Below, piece after piece: positions 17,097 through 25,061 of a stretch of DNA of 32,866 bases. Numbering within the stretch: position 1 is the stretch's first letter; each line of letters opens with the position of its first letter. The DNA is from Streptosporangium minutum (GTDB lineage Bacteria > Actinomycetota > Actinomycetes > Streptosporangiales > Streptosporangiaceae). The translations under genes and the position numbers were made by a program. The DNA lies in the NCBI RefSeq assembly GCF_002149035.1, contig NZ_NGFP01000087.1:1-32866 (forward strand). Direction: 5' to 3'. Below the pieces are notes generated by a model. The model saw only the letters and a program-made list of their open reading frames with translations, was not told the DNA's origin and made no database searches.

Positions 17097-20000
17097 ATGC
17101 CGTATTCACCACGGAACCTACGTAACGCGTTGATCGCCCTCACCCTCGCCCTGCCGGCGGCGGTGACGGCCCTGCCCGCCCCCGCGCTCGCCAGAGCCGA
17201 GGCGGGCGTCACCGGGGTCGCCGTCGGCCAGAGCGCCGTCACCGTCACCGGCAGGGCGAGCGGCCAGGTGGCGCTGTACGCGCTGGACACCTGGCAGGAC
17301 CCCGCGAGCCACACGGACCTGCAGCCGGTCGCCGTCGTCGCGCCCGGCGCCGACGGCGCCTTCAGCGCCGAGGTGCCGCGCATGGACGGCGCGCAGGACC
17401 GGCTGCACGACAAGTTCCTCGCCGTCGCCGACGGCGAGGTGCTGGGCGACGTGCACTACGCCGACGACCTGCGCTTCCCCTCGGCCAACGACGCCCCCTA
17501 CCCGCAGGTGCCCGGCAAGAAGGGCCTGCAGGTCCAGATGACCGACGACGCCGAGGAGATCGGCGTCGAGCACGCGGGCATCAACCTGGCACTGGACTCG
17601 GTCATGATGGCCGGACCCGGCGCGGCGGGCAACACCATCGAGCACGTCTCGCAGGGCAGGACGTACTACTTCGACAAGGGCGCGGTCGCCGGGCTGGACG
17701 CACAGGTCAAGCCGCTGTCCGACAACGGCGTCCTGGTCAACCTGATCGCCATCGTCTACGACAACAAGGCCGCCAACTCCGCCGCGTCCAAGCTGATCCA
17801 CCCCGAGGCCGAGCGCGGCAAGGGCACGGTGTACGCCTTCGACGTGAAGACCGCCGAGGGCGAGGGCTACTTCACGGCCGCGATGGAGTTCTTCGCCCAG
17901 CGCTACAGCCGCGCCGACGCCAAGTACGGCAGGGCGTGGGGCTGGATCGTCGGCAACGAGATCGACGCCCAGCAGTACTGGTACAACATGGGCCCCCAGG
18001 ACCGCGACGTCTTCCTGGAGCAGTACACCAGGGCCATGCGGCTGACCTGGCAGGCCGTGCGCAAGTCCGACGCCAACGCCCGCGTCTACACCTCGCTGAC
18101 CCACTTCTGGACCGGCGCCGTGGGCGACGACCCGAAGTACACCTACAAGGGCCGTGACGTGGTGGAGGGCCTCAACGCCCTGACCAAGGCCCAGGGCGAC
18201 TTCGACTGGAACATCGCCCACCACCCGTATCCGGAGAACCTGTTCAACCCGGCGTTCTGGAACGACAAGACGGCGACCGACAGCTTCGACACGCTGCGCA
18301 TCACGTTCAAGAACATCGAGCTGCTGCCGCGCTACCTGGCCCAGCAACACCTGCTCCACGACGGGCAGCCGCGCCGGGTGATCCTTTCGGAGCAGGGCCT
18401 GAACTCCCAGGACTACACCGACGAGCAGCTCAAGCTGCAGGCGGCGGCCTACGCCTACGCCTACTACAAGATCGCATTCGCTGAGGGCATCGACTCGTTC
18501 ATCCTGCACAGGCACGTCGACCACAAGCAGGAGGGCGGCCTCCGCCTCGGCCTGTGGACGTGGGACGACGGGCACGCCGCGCCGTCCAACGCCGGTGACC
18601 GCAAGCCGGTGCACGAGGTGTTCAAGTACATCGACACCGAGCGCTCGCTCGAGGTGACCGAGTTCGCCAAGAAGATCATCGGGATCTCCGACTGGAAGGA
18701 CGTCATCCCCGGCTTCGACCCGGCGAAGCTGGCGACCAGGAAGCTCCCGGCCACCGTCGGCGTACAGCTGGACGCCAGGCCCGCGCTGGAGCGCGTGGTC
18801 TCCGACTTCGAGCGGGACACCGGCGGCTGGCGGCCCTCCGACAACGCGGCCGCCGTCGAACAGGTGGCCGTCGACGGCGGGCACGCGCTGCGCGTGCGCT
18901 TCGACCGCGACCTGCCGGGCTGGTCGATGTACGCCAAGTCGTACAAGGGCACCGATCTGGTGCTCGACCGGCCGCTCGACGCCTCGCTCAGGTCACAGCT
19001 GTCGGTGTCGGTACGGGTGCCGGAGAACGCCGACGACGGCTTCGAGCCGGGCAACGCCTTCTCCGCGAAGGTCCGCGTCTACGGCCCGGACGGCAAGGTC
19101 GCCGAGGGCGTCGGCGCGATCGACCCCGCCCGCGGCTGGAACCGGCTCACCCTCGACCTGTCGCGCTGGGCCGGCCGCAAGGCGATCTCCCGGGTCAAGG
19201 TGTGGGTACGCGGCTCGGTCGGCTCCGACTGGGCGGGCTCGTACGAGATCGACAGGCTGAGCCTGGCGGCGGCCGCGGTCCCGGCGGCCGACCGGCGCAA
19301 CGTCGAGATCACCGCCGCGACGGGCGAACGCGGCCGGATCGGCTCCACGGTGAGCTTCACCGTGACCAACCACGATGTGCTGCCCATGGCCGGCAAGGTC
19401 ACGTTGCGGGCCTGCGACGGGGTGAGCCTCGCCCCGGCCTCGCTCGGGGTGGGCGGCCTGCGGACCGGCGCCGACCGTACCTTCACCACCGAGCTGACCG
19501 CCTACGCGCCGGCCGACCAGGAGCACCCGGTGGTGTGCGCGGACTACCTCAAGCAGGAGCACCGGGTCACCTTCCGGCTGCCGCCCGAGGCGGCCTACGT
19601 GCCGCCCTCTCCCGATGCCTTCGCCAACCGGGAGCTGTCCGACGGCTTCGACACCGACAGCTCGGCACGCTACCGGACGCACCGGGTCGAGCCGGAGAAC
19701 AAGGAGGTCCCGCAGGTGAGCGTCGGCGGCGGCACGCTGTCGGCGAGCCACGCCTCCGCGAGCTGGTTCGGGCTGCTCTCCTCGGACGTCTCGCCGCGCA
19801 ACCCGGCCTTCAGCACCGCGATCACGGTCAAGGGGTTCCAGGGGAACTCCACGGACATGGACACGGTCTACACCGGCCTGGTGAAGGACGGGCGGACGGA
19901 CGTGGTGGCCTTCTACGTCAACACCCACAAGTTCGCCGGCTTCGAGGTGCGCGGGCCCCAGGTCCCGGGCGGTCTCGCGGTGTTCGGCGTCAAGCAGGGG

Positions 20001-20234
20001 GTGTCGATCCCGGACGGCGGCAGGTTCGCCCTGTCGCTGGTCGGGGACCGGGCGGCCATGTACGCCGACTCCGGCGACGGCTGGCGGCTGGTCACCGCCG
20101 CCACGCTGGAGCACCTGCCCAAGCTGACGGACCCGGACGTGCGGGCGGAATACCGCTACGGCTTCGGCGTCCGCGGTGACGCCGGCGCCACCCCGCTGGT
20201 GTTGGACGCGGTCGAGGGCCGCAGCGTCTCCTAG
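17097..20234 (+). CDS. Large secreted DUF5722-type glycosidase-like protein with C-terminal beta domains
   Basis: The 1045-residue product has a signal peptide (~1-32, cleavage near ALA32). A small beta domain (~38-130) precedes the core (~140-530), which resembles a clan-A glycosidase barrel. Candidate catalytic residues are Glu288 in WIVGNEIDAQ and Glu432 in VILSEQGLNS; HHPYPENLFNPAF and FILHRHVDHKQ are further landmarks. A carbohydrate-binding-like beta domain (~565-720), an Ig/NEW3-like domain (~735-820) and a concanavalin-like C-terminal domain (~845-1040) follow. ATG 17097 has AGGAG 5 nt upstream. It starts 45 nt after the binding-protein gene and is probably co-transcribed with it. The core is paralogous to the 7182-8753 product. 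It likely releases importable sugar outside the cell; its true activity is unknown. Confidence 0.85.
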   Translation: MPYSPRNLRNALIALTLALPAAVTALPAPALARAEAGVTGVAVGQSAVTVTGRASGQVALYALDTWQDPASHTDLQPVAVVAPGADGAFSAEVPRMDGAQDRLHDKFLAVADGEVLGDVHYADDLRFPSANDAPYPQVPGKKGLQVQMTDDAEEIGVEHAGINLALDSVMMAGPGAAGNTIEHVSQGRTYYFDKGAVAGLDAQVKPLSDNGVLVNLIAIVYDNKAANSAASKLIHPEAERGKGTVYAFDVKTAEGEGYFTAAMEFFAQRYSRADAKYGRAWGWIVGNEIDAQQYWYNMGPQDRDVFLEQYTRAMRLTWQAVRKSDANARVYTSLTHFWTGAVGDDPKYTYKGRDVVEGLNALTKAQGDFDWNIAHHPYPENLFNPAFWNDKTATDSFDTLRITFKNIELLPRYLAQQHLLHDGQPRRVILSEQGLNSQDYTDEQLKLQAAAYAYAYYKIAFAEGIDSFILHRHVDHKQEGGLRLGLWTWDDGHAAPSNAGDRKPVHEVFKYIDTERSLEVTEFAKKIIGISDWKDVIPGFDPAKLATRKLPATVGVQLDARPALERVVSDFERDTGGWRPSDNAAAVEQVAVDGGHALRVRFDRDLPGWSMYAKSYKGTDLVLDRPLDASLRSQLSVSVRVPENADDGFEPGNAFSAKVRVYGPDGKVAEGVGAIDPARGWNRLTLDLSRWAGRKAISRVKVWVRGSVGSDWAGSYEIDRLSLAAAAVPAADRRNVEITAATGERGRIGSTVSFTVTNHDVLPMAGKVTLRACDGVSLAPASLGVGGLRTGADRTFTTELTAYAPADQEHPVVCADYLKQEHRVTFRLPPEAAYVPPSPDAFANRELSDGFDTDSSARYRTHRVEPENKEVPQVSVGGGTLSASHASASWFGLLSSDVSPRNPAFSTAITVKGFQGNSTDMDTVYTGLVKDGRTDVVAFYVNTHKFAGFEVRGPQVPGGLAVFGVKQGVSIPDGGRFALSLVGDRAAMYADSGDGWRLVTAATLEHLPKLTDPDVRAEYRYGFGVRGDAGATPLVLDAVEGRSVS

Positions 20235-20550
20235 AGGCGCATGACGGAGCCGGCGCGCCGGAGAGACCGCCACGAGCACGATCACCGGCAGTCCGGCGGG
20301 CGTGTCTTTCCGGTCCGCCGAGGCTCCTGAGGATTTCCCCGGACCGTGCACGGGTGATGTGGTGAAAGTCGCGGTGGACGCGCCCCCGTTCGGGTGCGTC
20401 CACCGCGATTGTCGCCTGTGCCTTCCGCCAAGAATGACCTGTGGGGAAGAATCTCTCAACGCCTTTTGGTCCACGCCTAAAAGCACTGGTCATGCGGGTT
20501 CGCGCGATACGGCGGTGGGCCGGCTCGGGGCGGAGGGGGCGCTCGGCGGG
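20235..20550. other. Intergenic spacer between convergent genes
   Basis: These 316 bases hold one strong hairpin (listed separately) and no ORF with codon bias or a ribosome site. The right part (20411-20500) is noticeably richer in A/T than the surrounding genes. I see no operator of the LacI family here. Confidence 0.7.
20367..20410. terminator. Bidirectional terminator hairpin
   Basis: TCGCGGTGGACGC (20369-20381) pairs perfectly with GCGTCCACCGCGA (20396-20408). It is extended by a G-T wobble and an A-T pair to 15 pairs. The 14-nt loop has an internal CCC/GGG stem. It lies between the converging 17097-20234 and 20551-21432 genes. Confidence 0.85.
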
Positions 20551-21432
20551 TCAGAGGATGAGCGCGAAGCAGTCCGGGCGGTAGCCCTTCGGCAGCGGGC
20601 CGGGGCTCTCCAGTGCCTTGTTGACGTAGGAGAGCATCACCGGGTCCAGCGTCTCCAGGTTGTGCCCGATCGCGCCCTCGACCAGTCCCTTCAGCGGGCA
20701 GTCGTCCTGGAGCATCCGGTTGGTCACCTGCTCCTCCGGCCCGTCGACGAAGGTCGAGGCCGCCTCCTGCTCGGCCTTCAGCCCGAGGGCGGTGTAGCCG
20801 ACCCCCTCCTCGACCATGGAGGAGTCGTTGAGCTCCCTCATCAGCGGCGAGTCCGAGCGCAGCTCGTCGCAGACCGTCTCCCAGCCGCAGTTCTCGCGCA
20901 ACTCCCCGGTCAGCTCCTGGTGCGGTGCGCCCAGGGTGATCAGCTCCGACACCTTTCCCGCCCCGCCCTCCAGCCGCATGTAGGCCCGGGGCACGATCCC
21001 GCCCAGGCTGTGCCCGACGATCGCCGCCTTCCGCGCCCCGGTGGCCTGGAGCACCCCCTCGACGAAGATCCCCAGCACCTGGGCGGAATCCCTGATCGAG
21101 TTGCTCCACCCGTAGTCGAGCGCGAAGACGCAGTATCCCTGCTTGCTCAGGTACGGCGCCGCCACCGGCCAGGTCACCGCCCCGTTGCTCCTGGCGCCGT
21201 GGACCAGGATCACCGGGTACGGCGAGCCGTCACGGGGCCGGCAGCCGAAGTCGTTGGCGTCCTCCAGCCCGTCGGAGGCCATCCGCCTGGCCTGGGCGAC
21301 CATGTCCGCCTTCGGCACGGCGGGCGCCGTCTCCCGGTTCAGCAGCGTGTCGGCCGCGAACGTGAGGACCGCGAGCCCGGCCACGGCGCACAGGACGATC
21401 ACGACGATGTGGCCGGGACGGAGCTGACCCAC
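20551..21432 (-). CDS. Exported lipase/esterase-type alpha/beta hydrolase
   Basis: The 293-residue protein begins with a single hydrophobic helix (IVVIVLCAVAGLAVLTFAA), a signal anchor or signal peptide. A triacylglycerol-lipase-type fold follows: VILVHGARSNG (oxyanion region), FALDYGWSNS and the nucleophile elbow GHSLGG, with GAPHQ after it. Four or more cysteines in the second half could form disulfides, fitting an extracellular enzyme. Substrates are probably esters or lipids. GTG 21432 is chosen because GGGAGAG lies 5 nt upstream; the frame runs further upstream without support. It is convergent with the sugar locus, divergent from the carbamate kinase gene, and has no LacI-type operator, so it is probably unrelated to that regulon. 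Confidence 0.88.
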   Translation of the reverse strand: MGQLRPGHIVVIVLCAVAGLAVLTFAADTLLNRETAPAVPKADMVAQARRMASDGLEDANDFGCRPRDGSPYPVILVHGARSNGAVTWPVAAPYLSKQGYCVFALDYGWSNSIRDSAQVLGIFVEGVLQATGARKAAIVGHSLGGIVPRAYMRLEGGAGKVSELITLGAPHQELTGELRENCGWETVCDELRSDSPLMRELNDSSMVEEGVGYTALGLKAEQEAASTFVDGPEEQVTNRMLQDDCPLKGLVEGAIGHNLETLDPVMLSYVNKALESPGPLPKGYRPDCFALIL

Positions 21433-21718
21433 TCGATCTCTCCCGTCGGAAGGACGCGGAAGAGAAGCCTTTCCCGTCACCCGGCACGGGTCTATGGCCT
21501 GCCCGCGCCGGTTGGCCCCCCGAAGTTGGCACCGCGCGACAACTCCCGGGAGGCGCCCCCCGCGAGCACGCCCCGGCGCCCGCGCCGCCGCCCGGCGGAG
21601 GAAGTCCGGACGCGGGCAGAAGCCGGCGCCGAGGACCGCGACGAGGTCGCAGGCTGGGGTGGCGTCCTGGCCGTCGACTTCTGTCGAAGAACGGCTCCGC
21701 CTTGGGCAGAGAGTGACC

Positions 21719-22663
21719 ATGAGCCGGATCAGGCAGGCCGTTAGCGTCGCTCGTGTGGGTGAACGAGTACTGATCGCACTCGGCGGCAACGCGATGACGG
21801 CTCCCGACGGAAGCGCCTCGCCGGACGACCAGCGCGGAGCGGTGGAGGGCGCGATGAGCCACGTCACCGCCCTGATCGCGGCCGGCCACCAGGTGACCCT
21901 CACCCACGGCAACGGCCCCCAGGTCGGCAACCTGATCCTGAAGAACCAGCTCGCGGCCGACGTCGTGCCCCCGGTGCCGCTCGACTGGTGCGGCGCGCAG
22001 ACCCAGGCCACGATCGGCACGCTGGTCCTCAACGCCCTGGGCGGCCGTGCCGCGGTCGTGGTGACCCGGACGCTCGTCGACCCCGCCGACCCGGCCTTCC
22101 GCGACCCGGTCAAACCCATCGGCCGCTACTTCACCGAGGCCGACGCCCGGCGCTTCGAAGGGCTCGGCCAGACCTGGCGCCGGTTCGACCGGGGCTGGCG
22201 CCGGGTGGTGGCCTCCCCGGAACCCCTGGAGATCCTCGACGCCCCCGCGGTGGCCGCGCTGACGGCCGCCGGATTCACCGTCGTCGCGGCGGGCGGCGGG
22301 GGAGTGCCGGTGGCCCGCGACGCCGCCGGCCGGCTCACCGGGGTCGAGGCCGTGATCGACAAGGATCTGGCCGCCGCGATGCTGGCGCGCGCCGTACGGG
22401 CCACGGTCCTGGTGATCGCCACCGACGTGCCCCGGGCCGTCGTGGGATTCGGTACGGCCCACGCCCGGCCCATCGGCTCCGTCACCGCGGCCGAGCTGCG
22501 CGTGTTGCACGCGGCCGGGCACTTCGCGGGAGGGAGCATGGGACCGAAGGTCGAGGCCGCGCTCCGCTTCGTCGAGCAGGGCGGCGACCAGGCGGTGATC
22601 ACCTCCCTGGGGGACATCGGGGCGGCGGTCGCCGGGCAGGCCGGCACCGTGGTGCGAAAGTGA
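21719..22663 (+). CDS. arcC: Carbamate kinase
   Basis: The 314-residue amino-acid-kinase-fold enzyme interconverts carbamoyl phosphate plus ADP with carbamate plus ATP. Visible family motifs are VLIALGGNAM, THGNGPQVGNL, the glycine-rich AAGGGGVPV, VEAVIDKDLAAAMLA and FAGGSMGPKVEAAL. ATG 21719 follows GAGAG; GTG 21755 is an alternative that would begin right at the conserved strand. It is followed after 27 nt by a ring-opening amidohydrolase gene, and no arginine deiminase or ornithine transcarbamylase gene is nearby. It may therefore harvest ATP from carbamoyl phosphate produced in a nitrogen-heterocycle pathway rather than in the arginine deiminase route; that role is inference. Confidence 0.93.
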   Translation: MSRIRQAVSVARVGERVLIALGGNAMTAPDGSASPDDQRGAVEGAMSHVTALIAAGHQVTLTHGNGPQVGNLILKNQLAADVVPPVPLDWCGAQTQATIGTLVLNALGGRAAVVVTRTLVDPADPAFRDPVKPIGRYFTEADARRFEGLGQTWRRFDRGWRRVVASPEPLEILDAPAVAALTAAGFTVVAAGGGGVPVARDAAGRLTGVEAVIDKDLAAAMLARAVRATVLVIATDVPRAVVGFGTAHARPIGSVTAAELRVLHAAGHFAGGSMGPKVEAALRFVEQGGDQAVITSLGDIGAAVAGQAGTVVRK

Positions 22664-22690
22664 ACACGACCCGATTGGAAGGTGGCAGGC

Positions 22691-23782
22691 ATGCCGGAAC
22701 CGATTGAAGTGCGCAAGGTGGCCATCGAGAGCGTGACCGACGCCTCCGGGCTGACCCGGCTCATCGACGACGGGGTGATCGAGGCCCACCGGGTGCTCGC
22801 GGTCATCGGCAAGACCGAGGGCAACGGCGGGGTCAACGACTACACCCGCATCCTGGCCGACCGTGCCTTCCGCGAGGTGCTCGCCGCCAAGGGGCACCCG
22901 TCCCCCGAGAGCGTCCCGCTGGTGTGGTCCGGCGGCACCGACGGCGTGCTGAGCCCGCACGCGACGGTCTTCGCCACCACCGCGGACGCCGAGCCGGGCG
23001 ACGAGCCGCGCGTCAGCGTCGGCATCGCGATGAGCGACGTCATCCTCCCCGAGGACATCGGCCGCCCCGCCATGGTGGAGAAGGTCGCCGCCGGAGTGCG
23101 CGAGGCCATGAAGACCGCCGGGATCGACGATCCCGCCGACGTCCACTACGTCCAGACCAAGACGCCCCTGCTGACCCTGGCCACCATCAACGACGCCAAG
23201 TCCCGGGGCAAGGACGTGGTGATCGAGGACACCGGCCCGTCCATGGACATCTCCAACTCCACCACCGCGCTCGGCGTCGCGGTCGCGCTCGGCGAGATCG
23301 AGATGCCCACGGCCGACCAGATCCACCGTGACCTGTCGCTGTACTCCTCCGTCGCGTCCTGCTCCTCGGGCGTCGAGCTGGACCGTGCGCAGATCGTGGT
23401 CGTCGGCAACGTGCGCGGCATCGGAGGCCGCTACCGGATCGGCCACTCGGTCATGAAGGACGCGCTGGACGCCGACGGGATCTGGGAGGCGATCCGCTCC
23501 AGCGGCATCGACCTGCCCGACCGTCCCCACCCGTCCGACCTGGGCGACAGGCTGGTCAACGTCTTCATGAAGTGCGAGGCCGACCCGTCGGGCAGCGTCC
23601 GGGGCCGCCGCAACATCATGCTCGACGACTCCGACGTGCACTGGCACCGCCAGATCAAGGCCACCGTCGGCGGCGTCGCGGCCAGCGTCACCGGCGACCC
23701 GGCCGTCTTCGTCTCGGTCGCCGCGGTCCACCAGGGCCCCAGCGGCGGCGGCCCGGTCGCCGCCATCGCCGACCTCGGCTGA
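22691..23782 (+). CDS. Ring-opening amidohydrolase (cyanuric acid amidohydrolase / barbiturase family)
   Basis: The 363-residue protein matches the AtzD/TrzD/barbiturase family, which opens the rings of cyanuric acid or barbituric acid. The family has three similar domains, each supplying a Lys and a Ser. Here the likely pairs are Lys41 (IGKTEGNG) with Ser80 (WSGGTDG), Lys157 (QTKTPLL) with Ser226 (SCSSG), and Lys294 (FMKCEAD) with Ser351 (GPSGGGP). ATG 22691 has GGAAGGTGG upstream; GTG 22682 overlaps that site and is rejected. It is co-directional with carbamate kinase at 27 nt. Sequence inspection alone cannot tell whether cyanurate, barbiturate or another cyclic imide is the substrate. The gene ends at a strong hairpin. 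Confidence 0.93.
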   Translation: MPEPIEVRKVAIESVTDASGLTRLIDDGVIEAHRVLAVIGKTEGNGGVNDYTRILADRAFREVLAAKGHPSPESVPLVWSGGTDGVLSPHATVFATTADAEPGDEPRVSVGIAMSDVILPEDIGRPAMVEKVAAGVREAMKTAGIDDPADVHYVQTKTPLLTLATINDAKSRGKDVVIEDTGPSMDISNSTTALGVAVALGEIEMPTADQIHRDLSLYSSVASCSSGVELDRAQIVVVGNVRGIGGRYRIGHSVMKDALDADGIWEAIRSSGIDLPDRPHPSDLGDRLVNVFMKCEADPSGSVRGRRNIMLDDSDVHWHRQIKATVGGVAASVTGDPAVFVSVAAVHQGPSGGGPVAAIADLG

Positions 23783-23783
23783 T

Positions 23784-23839
23784 CCGTCCCGGACGCGGTA
23801 CGGTCCTGCTCCCGTGCGGGCCGTACCGCGTCCGGACGG
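23784..23839. terminator. Bidirectional terminator hairpin
   Basis: CCGGACGCGGTACGG (23789-23803) pairs perfectly with CCGTACCGCGTCCGG (23821-23835). It extends outward past a bulge to CCGT/ACGG. The loop carries a small CCCG/CGGG stem. It starts directly after the amidohydrolase stop and ends one base before the stop of the small minus-strand gene. Confidence 0.85.
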
Positions 23840-23840
23840 G

Positions 23841-23957
23841 TCAGCCCCAGAGCGCGTAGACGATCCCGAGGGCCGCGGCGAAGAACAGGACCTCGACCAC
23901 GACGCGTGCCGCCCGGGACTCTCCTGTCCGCCGACCGCGCTCGACCGTCTCCGGCAT
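23841..23957 (-). CDS. 38-residue single-helix membrane protein
   Basis: ATG 23957 follows a strong ribosome site (GGAAGGGAG, 5 nt gap). The product has a polar, arginine-rich N-terminal half (MPETVERGRRTGESRAAR) and then one hydrophobic helix (VVVEVLFFAAALGIVYALWG) reaching the C-terminus. That makes an inner-membrane microprotein with the N-terminus probably inside. The frame is open to 24218, but the upstream part is translated palindromic repeat. I do not recognise a family. It ends at the shared hairpin with the amidohydrolase gene and is divergent from the SseB-like gene. Confidence 0.65.
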   Translation of the reverse strand: MPETVERGRRTGESRAARVVVEVLFFAAALGIVYALWG

Positions 23958-24036
23958 GACCGCTCCCTTCCGTCCGGATTCCCGACAGGAGGATCGTCGC
24001 CCGTCCCCGGCCCCGTCCGCATGGGGCTGGTGTCCC

Positions 24037-24176
24037 GGTTTCTCCGGGACTCCGGGTCCCGGAGTTCCCGCCCCCTCCCGGGACTCCGGGACCGGGAGCC
24101 CCGCACGGCTTCTTCGGGGTTCCGGGTCCCGGAGTTCCCGCTCCCTCCCGGGACTCCCGGCCCCGGAGTTCTCGCC
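24037..24176. repeat. 70-bp tandem duplication built on a GC palindrome
   Basis: Unit 24037-24106 repeats at 24107-24176, best conserved over 24051-24087 versus 24121-24157 with one mismatch. Each unit carries a palindrome of the form CTCCGGGTCCCGGAG (TTCCGGG in copy 2). A related palindrome is at 32427-32444. It fills the spacer between two divergent genes. Confidence 0.85.
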
Positions 24177-24193
24177 TCCCCACCGGTCGCGGG

Positions 24194-24199
24194 TAGGCT
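24194..24199 (+). promoter_or_regulatory. -10 element for a leaderless transcript
   Basis: TAGGCT lies 8 nt before GTG 24208 and there is no ribosome site, so transcription probably begins at or next to the start codon. No convincing -35 is visible. Confidence 0.5.
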
Positions 24200-24207
24200 C
24201 CGGATCC

Positions 24208-24762
24208 GTGCCGAGCATTCCCCAGCCCCTGGTCCCCGATGACGACGGCAGCGCCGACGCCTCCGTTTCGTCCGCGCTCGCGGCCTACTCCGCCGGTACG
24301 GCCGACGCCGGGGCGGTGATAGCCGCGCTGGGCGGAGCCCGGCTGCTCGTCCCGGTGGTGGCCCTGCTGACGGCGTCGGAGGTCGGGGAGCACGGCCTGC
24401 GGCAGGAGAAGGAGAGCGAGATGGCCCTGCCGAAGCTCATCGGCAACGACGGGCGCGAGGCGGTGCTCGCCTTCACCGGGGTCGAGCCGCTGCGGCTCTG
24501 GCGCCCCGACGCCCGGCCCATCCAGGCCACCACCCTCCAGGTCTGCCAGGCGGCGGTACACGAGAACGCGGCCGCGGTGGTGGTCGACGTGGCGGGTCCG
24601 GTGCCCTTCGTGATCGAGGGGAGCGTCCTGCGGGCGTTCGCCGCGGTCGAGTCGGGCACCGTCGACCAGCTCGGACCCGAGGTCACCGTGGCGCGGATGG
24701 AGGAGGCGGCTCCGGCCCCTCGGCGGCGGCGGTTCGGCTGGCCGTTCCACGGACGGGACTGA
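24208..24762 (+). CDS. SseB-family protein
   Basis: The 184-residue soluble protein resembles the SseB N-terminal domain family found widely in actinomycetes. Landmarks are ARLLVPVVALLTA, MALPKLIGNDGREAVLAFTGVEPLRLW, and AVVVDVAGPVPFVIEGSVLRAF. Its biochemical role is not known. The C-terminus is basic (APRRRRFGWPF). GTG 24208 is preferred because it sits at the expected transcription start and the upstream frame is repeat sequence. It appears to be monocistronic, with repeats on both sides. Confidence 0.82.
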   Translation: MPSIPQPLVPDDDGSADASVSSALAAYSAGTADAGAVIAALGGARLLVPVVALLTASEVGEHGLRQEKESEMALPKLIGNDGREAVLAFTGVEPLRLWRPDARPIQATTLQVCQAAVHENAAAVVVDVAGPVPFVIEGSVLRAFAAVESGTVDQLGPEVTVARMEEAAPAPRRRRFGWPFHGRD

Positions 24763-24842
24763 CCTTCTTCCCCGGGGAGCCGGGGCACGGCCGTCCCCGG
24801 GACGCCGGGGCCCGGCAGGGATCTCCCAGAGCCCTGTCACCC

Positions 24843-24917
24843 GGTCCGGACCTTCGTCTCGTGACTGGGTCCGGACTTTCGTCTCGTGACCGGGTCCGGA
24901 TCCTCGTCTCGTGACCG
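24843..24917. repeat. Three tandem 25-bp repeats
   Basis: Units 24843-24867, 24868-24892 and 24893-24917 follow GGTCCGGAYYYTCGTCTCGTGACYG, with 1-3 differences between them and no spacers. Each contains TCCGGA. They lie between the SseB-like gene and the prepilin peptidase unit. There is no evidence of coding. Confidence 0.95.
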
Positions 24918-24983
24918 AGGCCGGCCCCTTCGGATCCCATGATCCGGCAGGCGTCTTCCGGGGACGCCGGGAGCGGGGCCGGA

Positions 24984-24989
24984 TATGGT
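24984..24989 (+). promoter_or_regulatory. -10 element for the prepilin peptidase unit
   Basis: TATGGT lies 6 nt before GTG 24996, which starts a 21-codon frame without a ribosome site. This is the pattern of a leaderless transcript. A -35 is not evident. Confidence 0.5.
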
Positions 24990-24995
24990 CGGCCC

Positions 24996-25061
24996 GTGGA
25001 GGAGCGCGGCGAGCGAGCAGGCGACCGTCCGTGGGCGGCGCAGGGCGGGGAGGCCTCGTGA
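24996..25061 (+). CDS. 21-codon leaderless mini-ORF coupled to the prepilin peptidase
   Basis: The frame begins GTG-GAG-GAG (VEERGERAGDRPW...) immediately after a -10-like TATGGT. Its TGA (25059-25061) overlaps the GTG (25058-25060) of the peptidase. This geometry suggests a translated leader that delivers ribosomes to the next gene. The peptide has no recognisable features and may only serve coupling. Confidence 0.4.
   Translation: MEERGERAGDRPWAAQGGEAS

Noticed and set aside
24209-24218. Longer 125-residue version of the small minus-strand membrane protein
   Set aside because: The extra N-terminal part is a translation of palindromic repeat DNA with no ribosome site, whereas ATG 23957 has a strong one.
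24843-24917. CRISPR array
   Set aside because: The three 25-bp units abut each other with no spacers, and no cas genes are present.
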